In this document: positions 33,675 through 42,180 of the stretch, one piece after another
Position numbering within the stretch: position 1 is the first letter of the stretch
Layout of the letters: each line of letters opens with the position of its first letter
Source of the DNA: Lutimonas saemankumensis
Lineage (GTDB): Bacteria > Bacteroidota > Bacteroidia > Flavobacteriales > Flavobacteriaceae
Assembly (NCBI RefSeq): GCF_020171465.1
Contig: NZ_JAIUZR010000005.1
Coordinates: 186,001 to 250,000, forward strand
Length of the DNA stretch: 64,000 nucleotides
Direction: 5' to 3'
Translations under genes and position numbers: made by a program
Notes under the pieces: model-generated
Databases searched by the model: none
Told to the model about the DNA's origin: nothing
The model's input: only the letters and a program-made list of their open reading frames with translations

Positions 33675-35408
33675 ATGGCAAACAGAATAGTTGTGGATCC
33701 TGTTACCAGGATTGAAGGACATTTAAGAATAGAGGCGGAGATCAAAGATGGTAAAATAGTTGACGCTTACAGTTCGAGTACCATGGTTCGCGGACTTGAG
33801 AATATCGTAAAAGGGAGAGATCCAAGAGATGTTTGGGCCTTTGTGCAAAGAACTTGCGGAGTGTGTACTACAGTGCATGCCATTAGTTCCGTGCGCGCTG
33901 TTGAAGACGCATTGGGAATTGCAATTCCTCCGAATGCGGAAATGGTTCGAAATATCATGGAAGGAGCATTGTATATGCATGACCATGCCGTACACTTTTA
34001 TCATTTACACGCGCTTGACTGGGTGGATGTCGTAAATGCCTTAAGTGCCGATCCGGCTGAAACCTCAAAAATAGCCCAGAGTATTTCGAACTGGCCCAAA
34101 AGTTCTCCAGGGTATTTCAGTGACGTCCAAAAGCGAATCCAAAAATTTGTGGATAGCGGACAACTTGGGATCTTCGCAAATGGATACTGGGGGCATCCTC
34201 AGATGAAGCTTCCTGCTGCCGTTAATCTTTTGGGCGTGGCTCATTATCTTGAGGCGCTTGAATGGCAGAAGGAAATCGTGAAAGTACATACTATACTGGG
34301 TGGAAAAAATCCTCATCCGAATTATCTGGTAGGAGGAATGGCCTGTGCTATCAATGAAAACAGCACGGGCGGGCTTAATGCAGAACGACTGGCCCATGTA
34401 GGAAAGTTACTCAAACAAGGAAAAGATTTTATTGAACAGGTATACATTCCTGATTTACTGGCTATAGCTTCCTTTTATAAAGATTGGGGAGGCATAGGCA
34501 AAGGGGTTGGAAATTATCTGTCTTACGGGGATTTTCCGGTTAATGGATACGGAGACCCGTCTAATTTCAAGTTTCCTCAGGGAGTTATTCTGGGAAGAGA
34601 TCTTTCCAAAGTGCACGATGTAGATCATCGAAATGGCGATATTGAAGAATTTGTCAATAATTCCTGGTACGACAATTACGCTGAAGGAGCAGAGAAAGGC
34701 AGGCATCCGTGGGATGGAGAAACAAATATAAAATACTCGGGCCCTGAGCCTCCGTATGAACATCTTGATGTGGAGCAAAAATACAGCTTTGTAAAGACTC
34801 CAAGATGGCAAGGCAAACCTATGGAGGTTGGACCGCTGTCAAGACTTCTTGTGGGATATGCAAGAGGTAACAAGGAAATTCAAGAGGCTGTCAATGGGGC
34901 TTTAACCCACCTGGATGTTCCTGTTGAGGCCTTATTCTCAACCCTGGGAAGAACAGCAGCTCGGGGAATCGAGTCGAAGCTTGTGGCCAACTGGACCCTG
35001 GAGTTTTATGATCAGTTGCTTCTAAATATTAAAAACGGAGATTCCCGAATGGCAAGTACTGAATTATGGGATCCTTCAAAATGGCCTGCTGAAGCAAAGG
35101 GAGTTGGCTTTACGGAAGCACCTCGTGGAGGGTTGGCCCACTGGATCAGAATAAAAGATGGCAAAACTGAAAACTATCAGCAGGTGGTCCCAACTACATG
35201 GAACGCATCGCCAAGAGATCCAAAGGGACAGCGATCGGCCTATGAATCGGCCTTACTGGATACTCCTGTTGCGGATCCGGAACTTCCGTTGGAGATCATA
35301 CGAACCGTTCATAGTTTTGATCCTTGTCTTGCCTGCGCCGTTCATCTTTATGATGAAAAAGGAAACCATATATCAAGGGTAACAAATGTCGGAAGTTGTG
35401 ACGTTTAA
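33675..35408 (+). CDS. hupL: Membrane-bound [NiFe]-hydrogenase large subunit
   Basis: A 577-residue catalytic subunit starting at MANRIVVDPVTR; a TTG 6 bases upstream is an unlikely start. Nickel ligands: RTCGVCTTVH (Cys61, Cys64) and DPCLACAVH (Cys551, Cys554), with 20 residues after His557 that the maturation protease removes. The C-terminus DPCLACAVH-LYD is typical of group 1. It lies 6 bases after the small subunit gene and 15 before the cytochrome b gene. The mature dimer faces the periplasm and oxidises H2. Confidence 0.96.
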   Translation: MANRIVVDPVTRIEGHLRIEAEIKDGKIVDAYSSSTMVRGLENIVKGRDPRDVWAFVQRTCGVCTTVHAISSVRAVEDALGIAIPPNAEMVRNIMEGALYMHDHAVHFYHLHALDWVDVVNALSADPAETSKIAQSISNWPKSSPGYFSDVQKRIQKFVDSGQLGIFANGYWGHPQMKLPAAVNLLGVAHYLEALEWQKEIVKVHTILGGKNPHPNYLVGGMACAINENSTGGLNAERLAHVGKLLKQGKDFIEQVYIPDLLAIASFYKDWGGIGKGVGNYLSYGDFPVNGYGDPSNFKFPQGVILGRDLSKVHDVDHRNGDIEEFVNNSWYDNYAEGAEKGRHPWDGETNIKYSGPEPPYEHLDVEQKYSFVKTPRWQGKPMEVGPLSRLLVGYARGNKEIQEAVNGALTHLDVPVEALFSTLGRTAARGIESKLVANWTLEFYDQLLLNIKNGDSRMASTELWDPSKWPAEAKGVGFTEAPRGGLAHWIRIKDGKTENYQQVVPTTWNASPRDPKGQRSAYESALLDTPVADPELPLEIIRTVHSFDPCLACAVHLYDEKGNHISRVTNVGSCDV

Positions 35409-35423
35409 TTTAAAATTAAAAAG

Positions 35424-36143
35424 ATGGACTCCATTATAAGAAGAACATATGATTTTAAAAGAGTACTGGTGTGGGAGCTTCCCGTGAGGATTTTCCATTG
35501 GTTAAATGCCCTCTGTATAACGGTATTGGCCATCACAGGATTTATTATTGCCGATCCGCCGGCTTTGATGTCTACCGCAGAGGCAGTTGATTCCTATTGG
35601 TTTGGAACCGTCAGAATGATTCATTTCACAACGGCATATGTCTTTTTGTTAAATGCGATAGCCAGGATTTATTGGGCATTTAAAGGTAATTATTACTCCA
35701 ATTGGAGGGCATTCGTCCCACTGACGAAAAAGCAAAGAGACAATATAAAACATGTACTAAAAATAGATGTACTTCTTCAAAACGAAGAAAAAGAGGTCCT
35801 GAAGAACATCAGTGTTGGACATAATTCTCTGGCAGCAATCTCTTATATCATTCTGTTTCTTCTGGCATTGATTCAGATTTTTACAGGATTCGGTTTGTAT
35901 GCTCCAACATCAACCTGGTGGCTACCCAAATTATTTTCATGGGTTCCGGCTTTCCTTGGTGATGAGATGACAACCAGATTTGTACATCATATATCAACCT
36001 GGCTGTTTATTGTTTTTACACTGATTCACGTATATCTGGTGTTTTATCATGACTGGCTTGAAGGCAGAGGGGAGTCTTCCGCAATGATCAGTGGTTATAA
36101 ATTTGTAAGAAAGGAACGTTTAGAAGATGATGATCATATTTAG
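35424..36143 (+). CDS. cybH: Hydrogenase b-type cytochrome subunit
   Basis: A 239-residue di-haem membrane protein (HupC/HoxZ type) that passes electrons from the small subunit to the quinone pool. Four hydrophobic helices are seen, with haem-ligand candidates in IFHWLNAL (near residue 25), MIHFTTAY, and the C-terminal half (FVHHISTWLFIVFTLIHVYLVF). The N-terminal VWELPVRIFHWLNA is a family hallmark. Its presence makes the group 1d enzyme respiratory. Confidence 0.93.
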   Translation: MDSIIRRTYDFKRVLVWELPVRIFHWLNALCITVLAITGFIIADPPALMSTAEAVDSYWFGTVRMIHFTTAYVFLLNAIARIYWAFKGNYYSNWRAFVPLTKKQRDNIKHVLKIDVLLQNEEKEVLKNISVGHNSLAAISYIILFLLALIQIFTGFGLYAPTSTWWLPKLFSWVPAFLGDEMTTRFVHHISTWLFIVFTLIHVYLVFYHDWLEGRGESSAMISGYKFVRKERLEDDDHI

Positions 36144-36190
36144 ATATCTGTTTAAAGGGTCATCAAAATTTAGTTGTGTTAATTTGGAAT

Positions 36191-36262
36191 TAAGCTTGCC
36201 CGCGGAGAGCAGCCTGAAGTGTGTGTGATATTAGACTCAAGGCTGGACGTTGGGCAAGCTTA
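36191..36262 (+). ncRNA. Structured RNA element between cytochrome b and protease genes (unassigned)
   Basis: The 72 bases can fold as a long hairpin: an outer perfect 11-bp stem (36191-36201 with 36252-36262), an internal loop (8 and 6 bases), and an inner 6-bp stem CAGCCT (36210-36215) / AGGCTG (36240-36245) with a 24-base apical loop. No U-tract follows, so it is not a simple terminator. It lies in the 5' leader of the hydrogenase protease gene, within the operon. I cannot assign it to a known family; an mRNA processing site, a riboregulator or a dispersed repeat are possible. Confidence 0.5.
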
Positions 36263-36280
36263 AAGAAAAAGTTTTAGGAA

Positions 36281-36823
36281 GTGAGAAACAAAAGGGGAGA
36301 TACTTTAGCCATCAGCAGTGATGCATATTTTTTTGAAAAGGACAAATCTCAAAGTATTCTTGTGCTTGGTATTGGGAATTATCTGATGGGCGATGAAGGG
36401 GTCGGTGTTCAATTGATTCAGCAAATAAATTCTTTGGAATTACCTTCATATATGGATATTCTGGATGGTGGTACAGGGGGTTTTTTGCTTTTAAGTTGTA
36501 TCGAGGCTTATGGACATATAATCTTTGTTGATGCAACCATGGATGGGAAAAGACAAGGAACTGTCACCCTGATCAGGCCCAGATTTGCCTCTGATTTTCC
36601 CTCAACCTTAAGTGTTCACGATGTGGGCTTAAAAGATATGGTTGAGGCCCTATATTTGCTGGATAAAAAACCGACTCTACATCTTATCACAATAAGTATC
36701 GATGAGATGAAACCTATGACGATCGATCTGTCTCATAAAGTTGCCGAAGCTATTCCTAAGGCCATTGAGCTAATTATGGAACTTGCAGAGGACATTTACA
36801 CTAAAAATCATAATTTAGTGTGA
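36281..36823 (+). CDS. Hydrogenase maturation protease (HyaD/HupD type)
   Basis: A 180-residue endopeptidase. The nickel-sensing motif SILVLGIGNYLMGDEGVGV has the expected Glu; HIIFVDATMDG gives the Asp and LSVHDVGLKDM the His. The family usually starts just before VLGIGN, so the N-terminal ~25 residues are extra; the GTG at 36281, with AGGA 5 bases upstream, is used because no ATG is closer. Its location in the operon of the membrane hydrogenase indicates it processes that enzyme's large subunit. Confidence 0.9.
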   Translation: MRNKRGDTLAISSDAYFFEKDKSQSILVLGIGNYLMGDEGVGVQLIQQINSLELPSYMDILDGGTGGFLLLSCIEAYGHIIFVDATMDGKRQGTVTLIRPRFASDFPSTLSVHDVGLKDMVEALYLLDKKPTLHLITISIDEMKPMTIDLSHKVAEAIPKAIELIMELAEDIYTKNHNLV

Positions 36824-36844
36824 AACATATTACAGGGTTCAAAC

Positions 36845-39112
36845 ATGCTTTCTACTTTTGAAATAATTTGTACCGGAAGGGTACAGGGAGTCGGATTTCG
36901 ACCCTTTGTCAATAAACTGGCACTTTCCATGGGTTTATCCGGTACCGTTTCCAATAACGAAAATGGAGTCATTATTTTGATTACAGGAGACAAAAAAAAG
37001 ATTCATGAATTTTATACTGAACTGATCAAAAATCCACCTCCTGTTGCAAAAATTAAAAACCATACCCTTCAACAGGCAGAACCCCAATTGTTTGATGGTT
37101 TTACAATTATACCTTCTGCGACAAAAAAGAAGTTAAATCTGGCCTTGACTCCGGATTTTGGCATTTGCCCAGAATGTTTAGACGAAATAAATGATCATAA
37201 GAACCGGAGGATTGAATATCCTTTCATCACTTGCGTAAACTGCGGGCCAAGATGGGCCGTCACCAATACATTTCCGTTTGAACGAGCTCATACCACAGTA
37301 TCTAATTTTGATATGTGCCATGCGTGTAAAACTGAATATTCAGATCCCTCAAACAGAAGGTTTCACTCACAAACCAACTCTTGCTCCCAATGTGGCATCG
37401 AATTGAGCCTTGAAGATAATAAGGGAAACAAGATCCTTGTTGAAAAAAAGAATATATTTCGGAAAATTTCAGGCCTTATAAAACAAGGAAAGATTCTTGC
37501 GGTGAAAAATACCGGAGGTTTTCTGTTGTGCTGTGACGCAACGAATAAAGAGGTGATTATCCGATTAAGGCAGTTAAAGAGGCGACCAAAGAAACCTTTT
37601 GCAATTCTTTATCCTTCCATAGAGTTGCTCCATAAGGAGTTGCAGATTAGCAAGGTTCAGGAGGAATCATTGCAAAGTGTTGAACGGCCTATTGTCATTG
37701 TCTCCAGTAAAGGCTATAAGGGAGAACTTGCTCTTGAAGAAGTAGCCCCTGGATTACACCAGATGGGTGTGATGCTACCCTATTCAGGACTGCTTCATTT
37801 GCTTGGAAAAGAAATGAATTCACCTCTCGTGGCAACCAGTGGAAACATCCATGGAAGCCCGGTAATCAGTACTATGGAAACGGCAAGAGAATTGATCTCA
37901 GGAGTTGCGGATTATTTTTTACATCATAATCTTGAAATTTCAAATCCTCAGGATGATTCAGTGATTAAATTTAGTTTTAAAAACCATCAGAAGATAATCT
38001 TTAGAAGGGCAAGAGGCTTTGCACCAAATTACTTAAACTTTGAGAAGAAATATCAATTGAAAACAATGGCCTTGGGAGCTCATTTAAAAAGCACCATTGC
38101 CTTTGTCCCAAATGATTATTTATACCTGAGTCAATATCTGGGAAATTTGGATCATTACGAAGTTTACAGGCGATTTATTGAAACCGTAGGCGTTTTCAGA
38201 AGAATTTTTAAAGAAGATCCCGATCAGCTCCTGTGCGACAAACACCCTTCGTATCTCAGCACCCAGTTTGGCACTGAACTCAGTGAGAAGCTCAGGGTCC
38301 CAAAATTTGAGATTCAGCATCACAAGGCTCATTTTGCATCTGTACTGGCGGAATATGATCTCATGCTAACAGAAGACGATATTTTAGGTGTTATATGGGA
38401 CGGAACGGGTTATGGAGATGATGGACATATTTGGGGCGGGGAATTTTTCTCCTATACATATGGAGAAATGAACAGACTGCATCATTTTCAATATTTTAAC
38501 TGGTTGGCAGGTGATAAAATGTCTAAAGAACCCAGGTTGTCTCTTTTTTCCTTGAATGAGGACAGGAAGGCAGACTTTTTGCGAACTAAATTCCCGGGAC
38601 AGGAATTGAAAATCTACGAAAAATTAAAACAAAGCAATACTCTTAAAACCTCTTCAGTGGGCAGACTTTTTGACGCGGTGGCTTCTCTTTTAGACCTGTG
38701 TGATATAAACACTTACGAGGGTGAAGGTGCCATTTTGCTTGAAAATGTAATTGACGGCTATCAGTTGGAAAATCTAAAATCTTATTTTAATTCAGTAAGG
38801 GGACATACCATACCAACACAGGAAATCTGGAACGGAATTTATATGGATTATTGCAACGGTGAAGACAGAAAAGTTATCATATCAAATTTTCTTTTCACTT
38901 TGGCTGAATTGATTATTAAAGTCGCTGATTTTAATCAAATAAAAAAAATTGCCTGTAGCGGTGGTGTGTTTCAGAATACAACTCTGGTAGATATGCTCAT
39001 TGATCTTTTACCTGTGGATATGGAATTGTATCTCAACAGGGACCTGTCACCCAATGACGAGAATATCGCCTTTGGCCAGCTATTCTATCATGTACACAAA
39101 ACAGATCAATAA
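36845..39112 (+). CDS. hypF: Carbamoyltransferase HypF
   Basis: A 755-residue enzyme that makes the cyanide ligand precursor of the NiFe active site from carbamoyl phosphate. Domains in order: acylphosphatase-like (GRVQGVGFRPFV, near residue 11), paired zinc fingers with CPECLDEI, CVNCGPRW, CHACKTEY and CSQCG (~112-185), a YrdC-like domain (~190-375), and the Kae1-like domain with HHKAHFASVLAEYDL near residue 490 and IACSGGVFQN. It is complete and 21 bases after the protease gene. It completes this operon; HypE, its partner, is not in the window. Confidence 0.95.
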   Translation: MLSTFEIICTGRVQGVGFRPFVNKLALSMGLSGTVSNNENGVIILITGDKKKIHEFYTELIKNPPPVAKIKNHTLQQAEPQLFDGFTIIPSATKKKLNLALTPDFGICPECLDEINDHKNRRIEYPFITCVNCGPRWAVTNTFPFERAHTTVSNFDMCHACKTEYSDPSNRRFHSQTNSCSQCGIELSLEDNKGNKILVEKKNIFRKISGLIKQGKILAVKNTGGFLLCCDATNKEVIIRLRQLKRRPKKPFAILYPSIELLHKELQISKVQEESLQSVERPIVIVSSKGYKGELALEEVAPGLHQMGVMLPYSGLLHLLGKEMNSPLVATSGNIHGSPVISTMETARELISGVADYFLHHNLEISNPQDDSVIKFSFKNHQKIIFRRARGFAPNYLNFEKKYQLKTMALGAHLKSTIAFVPNDYLYLSQYLGNLDHYEVYRRFIETVGVFRRIFKEDPDQLLCDKHPSYLSTQFGTELSEKLRVPKFEIQHHKAHFASVLAEYDLMLTEDDILGVIWDGTGYGDDGHIWGGEFFSYTYGEMNRLHHFQYFNWLAGDKMSKEPRLSLFSLNEDRKADFLRTKFPGQELKIYEKLKQSNTLKTSSVGRLFDAVASLLDLCDINTYEGEGAILLENVIDGYQLENLKSYFNSVRGHTIPTQEIWNGIYMDYCNGEDRKVIISNFLFTLAELIIKVADFNQIKKIACSGGVFQNTTLVDMLIDLLPVDMELYLNRDLSPNDENIAFGQLFYHVHKTDQ

Positions 39113-39123
39113 GACAAGGAGAT

Positions 39124-39834
39124 TTAATGTCCAAGTATCCAATAGATTCCAACCACGAAAGCAAATATACCTCCGGCTAAACGGATTCCTTTATAAAGAT
39201 TTTGATTGTGTTCATTTCTTGCAAAATCCATCACTTTGGAAAGAATTAAGGAAAAGATTATCATTGCCACAAGTATCCCCGCAATAAAACCTGTTATATA
39301 TAATCCCGCATCAAAATTATCCTTAAATCCGAGAACCGGAAGGAATAGTATAAAATGAGCAACTCCGGCCAGCCCGTGCAAAACTCCGATCCAGAATGAC
39401 GCGAGATTACCTCGTTTTTCTATTTTCGAATCTTTGTGTTTATGGCTGTGTTCATGATTGGGGTTATGGCTGTGATCATGTTCATGTTTGTGAATGAAGG
39501 GTTGGTCTTCAGTATGAACATGTAGATGACTGTGTTCAGGATTAGGTTTCAAAATTTTATAGAATGCCCACACCCCAATAAGGATGAGCACCAGTCCCAC
39601 CAATTGTTCGCTATAAGAAGAAATCTCTTCAACAGGAATGAGTTCTTTAAAAAACAGGAACAAAGAGCCTATCAACAACATGCCAAAAATATGCCCCAGG
39701 CCCCAGAATAAGCCAATTTTCCAGGCTTTTCGTTTAGACTCTATTACAAATGGCATAACAGCCGCCACGTGGTCCGGCCCCATGATGACATGAAGAATTG
39801 AGGCTAACAGTCCTGCAAAAAACGGGAAGGTCAT
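39124..39834 (-). CDS. Nickel/cobalt transporter candidate (UreH/HupE-like), His-rich loop
   Basis: A 236-residue membrane protein with about six helices. The first carries HVIMGPDHVAAV (His15, Asp21, His22), reminiscent of the metal-selective H...DH motif of nickel permeases. A central cytoplasmic or periplasmic loop (~98-138) is very rich in His (HSHLHVH, HKHEHDHSH). It converges with hypF at the end of the hydrogenase island, fitting nickel supply for the two enzymes. The family also includes TauE/SafE-like proteins, so nickel specificity is inferred from context. Confidence 0.78.
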   Translation of the reverse strand: MTFPFFAGLLASILHVIMGPDHVAAVMPFVIESKRKAWKIGLFWGLGHIFGMLLIGSLFLFFKELIPVEEISSYSEQLVGLVLILIGVWAFYKILKPNPEHSHLHVHTEDQPFIHKHEHDHSHNPNHEHSHKHKDSKIEKRGNLASFWIGVLHGLAGVAHFILFLPVLGFKDNFDAGLYITGFIAGILVAMIIFSLILSKVMDFARNEHNQNLYKGIRLAGGIFAFVVGIYWILGH

Positions 39835-39883
39835 TTAAAAACTGAGTTTAGGTTTTAAAAGAGATCGATCGGATCAGTATCCC

Positions 39884-39902
39884 TTTGATTCAATCAAATT
39901 TA
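39884..39902 (-). promoter_or_regulatory. Palindrome overlapping a -7 element, nickel transporter gene
   Basis: TTTGATT-C-AATCAAA (39884-39898) is a perfect 15-base palindrome. On the minus strand TAAATTTG (39895-39902) is an exact TAnnTTTG match about 60 bases before the transporter start. Overlap of the two suggests repression by a dimeric regulator, perhaps nickel-responsive. No good -33 element was found. Confidence 0.35.
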
Positions 39903-39927
39903 CGATTTAAAAACTGAAAAATATGTA

Positions 39928-40434
39928 TTAAAAGGGCATTAATTCTGACCAGTATTCGGATAATTCATAGAGGAAGAAAACAAGGAAAATCAAACTTGCG
40001 AAAAGCTTCATGGTAGTTGAGGCAAGAAAGCCCACAAAGGAACCAAATGCCGACCTCAAAGCTCTTTTTAGGTCTGTTGGATCATGTATCAGTTCCCCGA
40101 TAAGGGCACCTACAAAGGCTCCAATTACGAATCCAAGCGGAATCGGAAGGATCAGACCTATAACAAGTCCAAGAGTTGCCCCTGTTGAACCATTTTTAGA
40201 ACCCCCGAATTTTCTGGCACCTATCCCGGGGATTATATAATCCAGAACAAATATTAAAAGGGCTACGAAAAAAGTAATTCCAAGAATATAATAGTTCATT
40301 GGGACCGCTGAGGTCAGAAATAGGGAAAGCAATCCAAACCAGCCTGTGATCGGACCAGGAAGAACAGGAAGTACCGATCCTAATATACCCAGAATCAAGA
40401 GCAATAACCCTAAAATGACCAAGAATAAATCCAT
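39928..40434 (-). CDS. DUF456 membrane protein
   Basis: A 168-residue protein starting at MDLFLVILGLLLL; the frame extends 32 residues further upstream but that is not part of the family. It has about five hydrophobic segments and the family's GSVLPVLPGPITGWFGLL, then a glycine-rich stretch (GSKNGSTGATLGLVIGLILPIPLGFVIGAFVGALIGE). The function of DUF456 is unknown; membrane location is clear. It is divergent from the lipoprotein gene at 40553. Confidence 0.88.
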   Translation of the reverse strand: MDLFLVILGLLLLILGILGSVLPVLPGPITGWFGLLSLFLTSAVPMNYYILGITFFVALLIFVLDYIIPGIGARKFGGSKNGSTGATLGLVIGLILPIPLGFVIGAFVGALIGELIHDPTDLKRALRSAFGSFVGFLASTTMKLFASLIFLVFFLYELSEYWSELMPF

Positions 40435-40552
40435 ACACGAATGTAAGTTATTTTTTCTTTCAGAAATTAGTATTAACAATTTCTTCAAGTTTTGTACAAT
40501 ACGGCAGGAGTTTCGAAAATATTTGTACATTCACAAGGTATAAGCGAATACA

Positions 40553-41038
40553 ATGTTTTCTAGGCTGATTATAATCATATCCATTATTTTGGTATCGTAT
40601 TCCTGTGATTTTATATCGCCTAAAAAAATGGCTCTAAAAAATGCCGTTCTTCTCGACACAGTTATCGATTACAATGAAGTAGATGTTTACCCATTATTTC
40701 TGGATTGCAATAATTGTGACAGTAGTGAAAAACAGAATCTTTGTTTTGAAATGGAATTGTTGAGGAGGCTTCAGAGGATCATGGGAGAAGAAATTATAGA
40801 AACCGCAATAAAGTCCCGGGACACCCTTACCGTAGAGGTTCTTGTAGATACTGAAGGTAAAATTTCGATCGTGGAAATCCATAAGTCCGAAGCCTTGGAA
40901 AATAATCTTCCACAGATTGACAGTTTGCTATTCCAAAGCTTTGCAGCGCTGCCCTCAACCGTTCAGCCTTCCCTGAAAAGAGGTATTCCTGTAAATTCGA
41001 TGTTTAAACTGCCTATTGTAATAACACCCAGGCGATAA
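40553..41038 (+). CDS. Lipoprotein with TonB C-terminal-like domain
   Basis: A 161-residue protein with a lipoprotein signal (LIIIISIILVSYSC, Cys18). A Cys pair (CNNC) and another Cys lie near residues 51-63. The remaining part resembles the TonB C-terminal fold: LTVEVLVDTEGKISIVEIHKSEALENNLPQID, LLFQSFAALP, and a final hydrophobic strand FKLPIVITPRR. Such TonB-like domains without the transmembrane helix and proline-rich linker occur often in Bacteroidota. The role is unknown. It converges with the glycosyltransferase gene (2-base gap). Confidence 0.7.
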   Translation: MFSRLIIIISIILVSYSCDFISPKKMALKNAVLLDTVIDYNEVDVYPLFLDCNNCDSSEKQNLCFEMELLRRLQRIMGEEIIETAIKSRDTLTVEVLVDTEGKISIVEIHKSEALENNLPQIDSLLFQSFAALPSTVQPSLKRGIPVNSMFKLPIVITPRR

Positions 41039-41040
41039 AT

Positions 41041-42180
41041 TTAACGAAAGGATCGCTCTTTCCATCGATAGTTTTTATTGAGTGAAAGCAGACTTACCAA
41101 GACGGTATAAAAAGGGTGAATCAGCGATGAAAAAAAATAGGATCTCATGACATCGGTTTGTTTGAAAAACTTTGAGGTTTTATAGATCAGGAGAAAATCC
41201 AGATTGAATTTTATGAGAAATAACAATCCAATACTTCCCCATGGGACCATTCCCGCAAAACCGAAAAAAAACAGAAAGATGAGCAGGAGGTTATAGGCGA
41301 GTACAAGAAGGCCAATCATCTTTACTTTGATTGATTTATAGGCACTCGTTTTAGAAGCCCATCGAGATCTTTGAGAAATCAAGGCTTTCCACGTATTCTG
41401 GCTCGTAGTTTCTACCACGGCTTCTGAAGATTTTAAAAAATGAACCTGACCCGGGAATATTTCCTGAATTTTTTCCATGAGGAATACATCATCGCCACTG
41501 GCAATATGGTCATTTCCTTTAAATCCCTCAACGGATTTGAACGCTTCTTTATGGTAACATAAATTGGCCCCGTTGCACAAAAAAGGTTTTAGGAATTCTT
41601 TTTGAGCCTGTCCAAAACTTCCCATTGTGGTTCCCTGCAGGCTGAGAAAATCCAGTACCTGAAAATGATGAAGGAAACCTGTGTCATGGCCATAAGTAAC
41701 CGGAGCCACGATCATCTTTGGGTCATTGGTATTGATCAGCTGATTTAAAGCATTAAGCCATTTAGGTGGAACCGTACAGTCTGCATCTGTAGTAATTATC
41801 CATTCAAAAGAAGAAGCCTCAATACCTTTTTTAATGGCCTCTTTTTTGGGAGACCTTGATAGTCCTTTTTGGTCTAATATTATAAGTTTTAGATCTGGAT
41901 TTGAGGCTGTAAATTCCTGGATCAGTGAAACCGAATGATCATTTGAATCATCATTGACCATAATAATTTCATATCTTTCACTGGGGTATTTTAAATCTTT
42001 TAAACTTTTGAGAAGGGTTATAAGGTTTTTGGACTCATTTCTAAAAGGAACAATGATGGAAAATCCTTGGAAATAAGTTTGAGTTTTCATTTCGAATATA
42101 GGAAGGCGGTCAATCCCCTGACTCAAATACAAAATAAGTATTCCGTAAATAACAGCTATGACAAAACCCGCATAAATCAT
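41041..42180 (-). CDS. Family 2 glycosyltransferase, membrane-bound
   Basis: A 379-residue GT2 enzyme: one N-terminal helix, then the GT-A fold with FSIIVPFRNE, MVNDDSNDHS, the DxD-type motif TTDADCTVPPKWL, and the QRSRWASK motif, followed by C-terminal helices (LLVLAYNLLLIFLFFFGFAG, LLFLIKFNLDFLLIY). This is the processive-like layout used for lipid-linked or cell-surface glycan synthesis. Its start overlaps the upstream gene by 4 bases. The donor and acceptor are not indicated. Confidence 0.9.
   Translation of the reverse strand: MIYAGFVIAVIYGILILYLSQGIDRLPIFEMKTQTYFQGFSIIVPFRNESKNLITLLKSLKDLKYPSERYEIIMVNDDSNDHSVSLIQEFTASNPDLKLIILDQKGLSRSPKKEAIKKGIEASSFEWIITTDADCTVPPKWLNALNQLINTNDPKMIVAPVTYGHDTGFLHHFQVLDFLSLQGTTMGSFGQAQKEFLKPFLCNGANLCYHKEAFKSVEGFKGNDHIASGDDVFLMEKIQEIFPGQVHFLKSSEAVVETTSQNTWKALISQRSRWASKTSAYKSIKVKMIGLLVLAYNLLLIFLFFFGFAGMVPWGSIGLLFLIKFNLDFLLIYKTSKFFKQTDVMRSYFFSSLIHPFYTVLVSLLSLNKNYRWKERSFR

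Noticed and set aside
39124-39834. Naming the His-rich membrane protein as a certain nickel permease
   Set aside because: The motif is only similar to that of NiCoT permeases and the family is broad; nickel is inferred from position beside hydrogenase genes.
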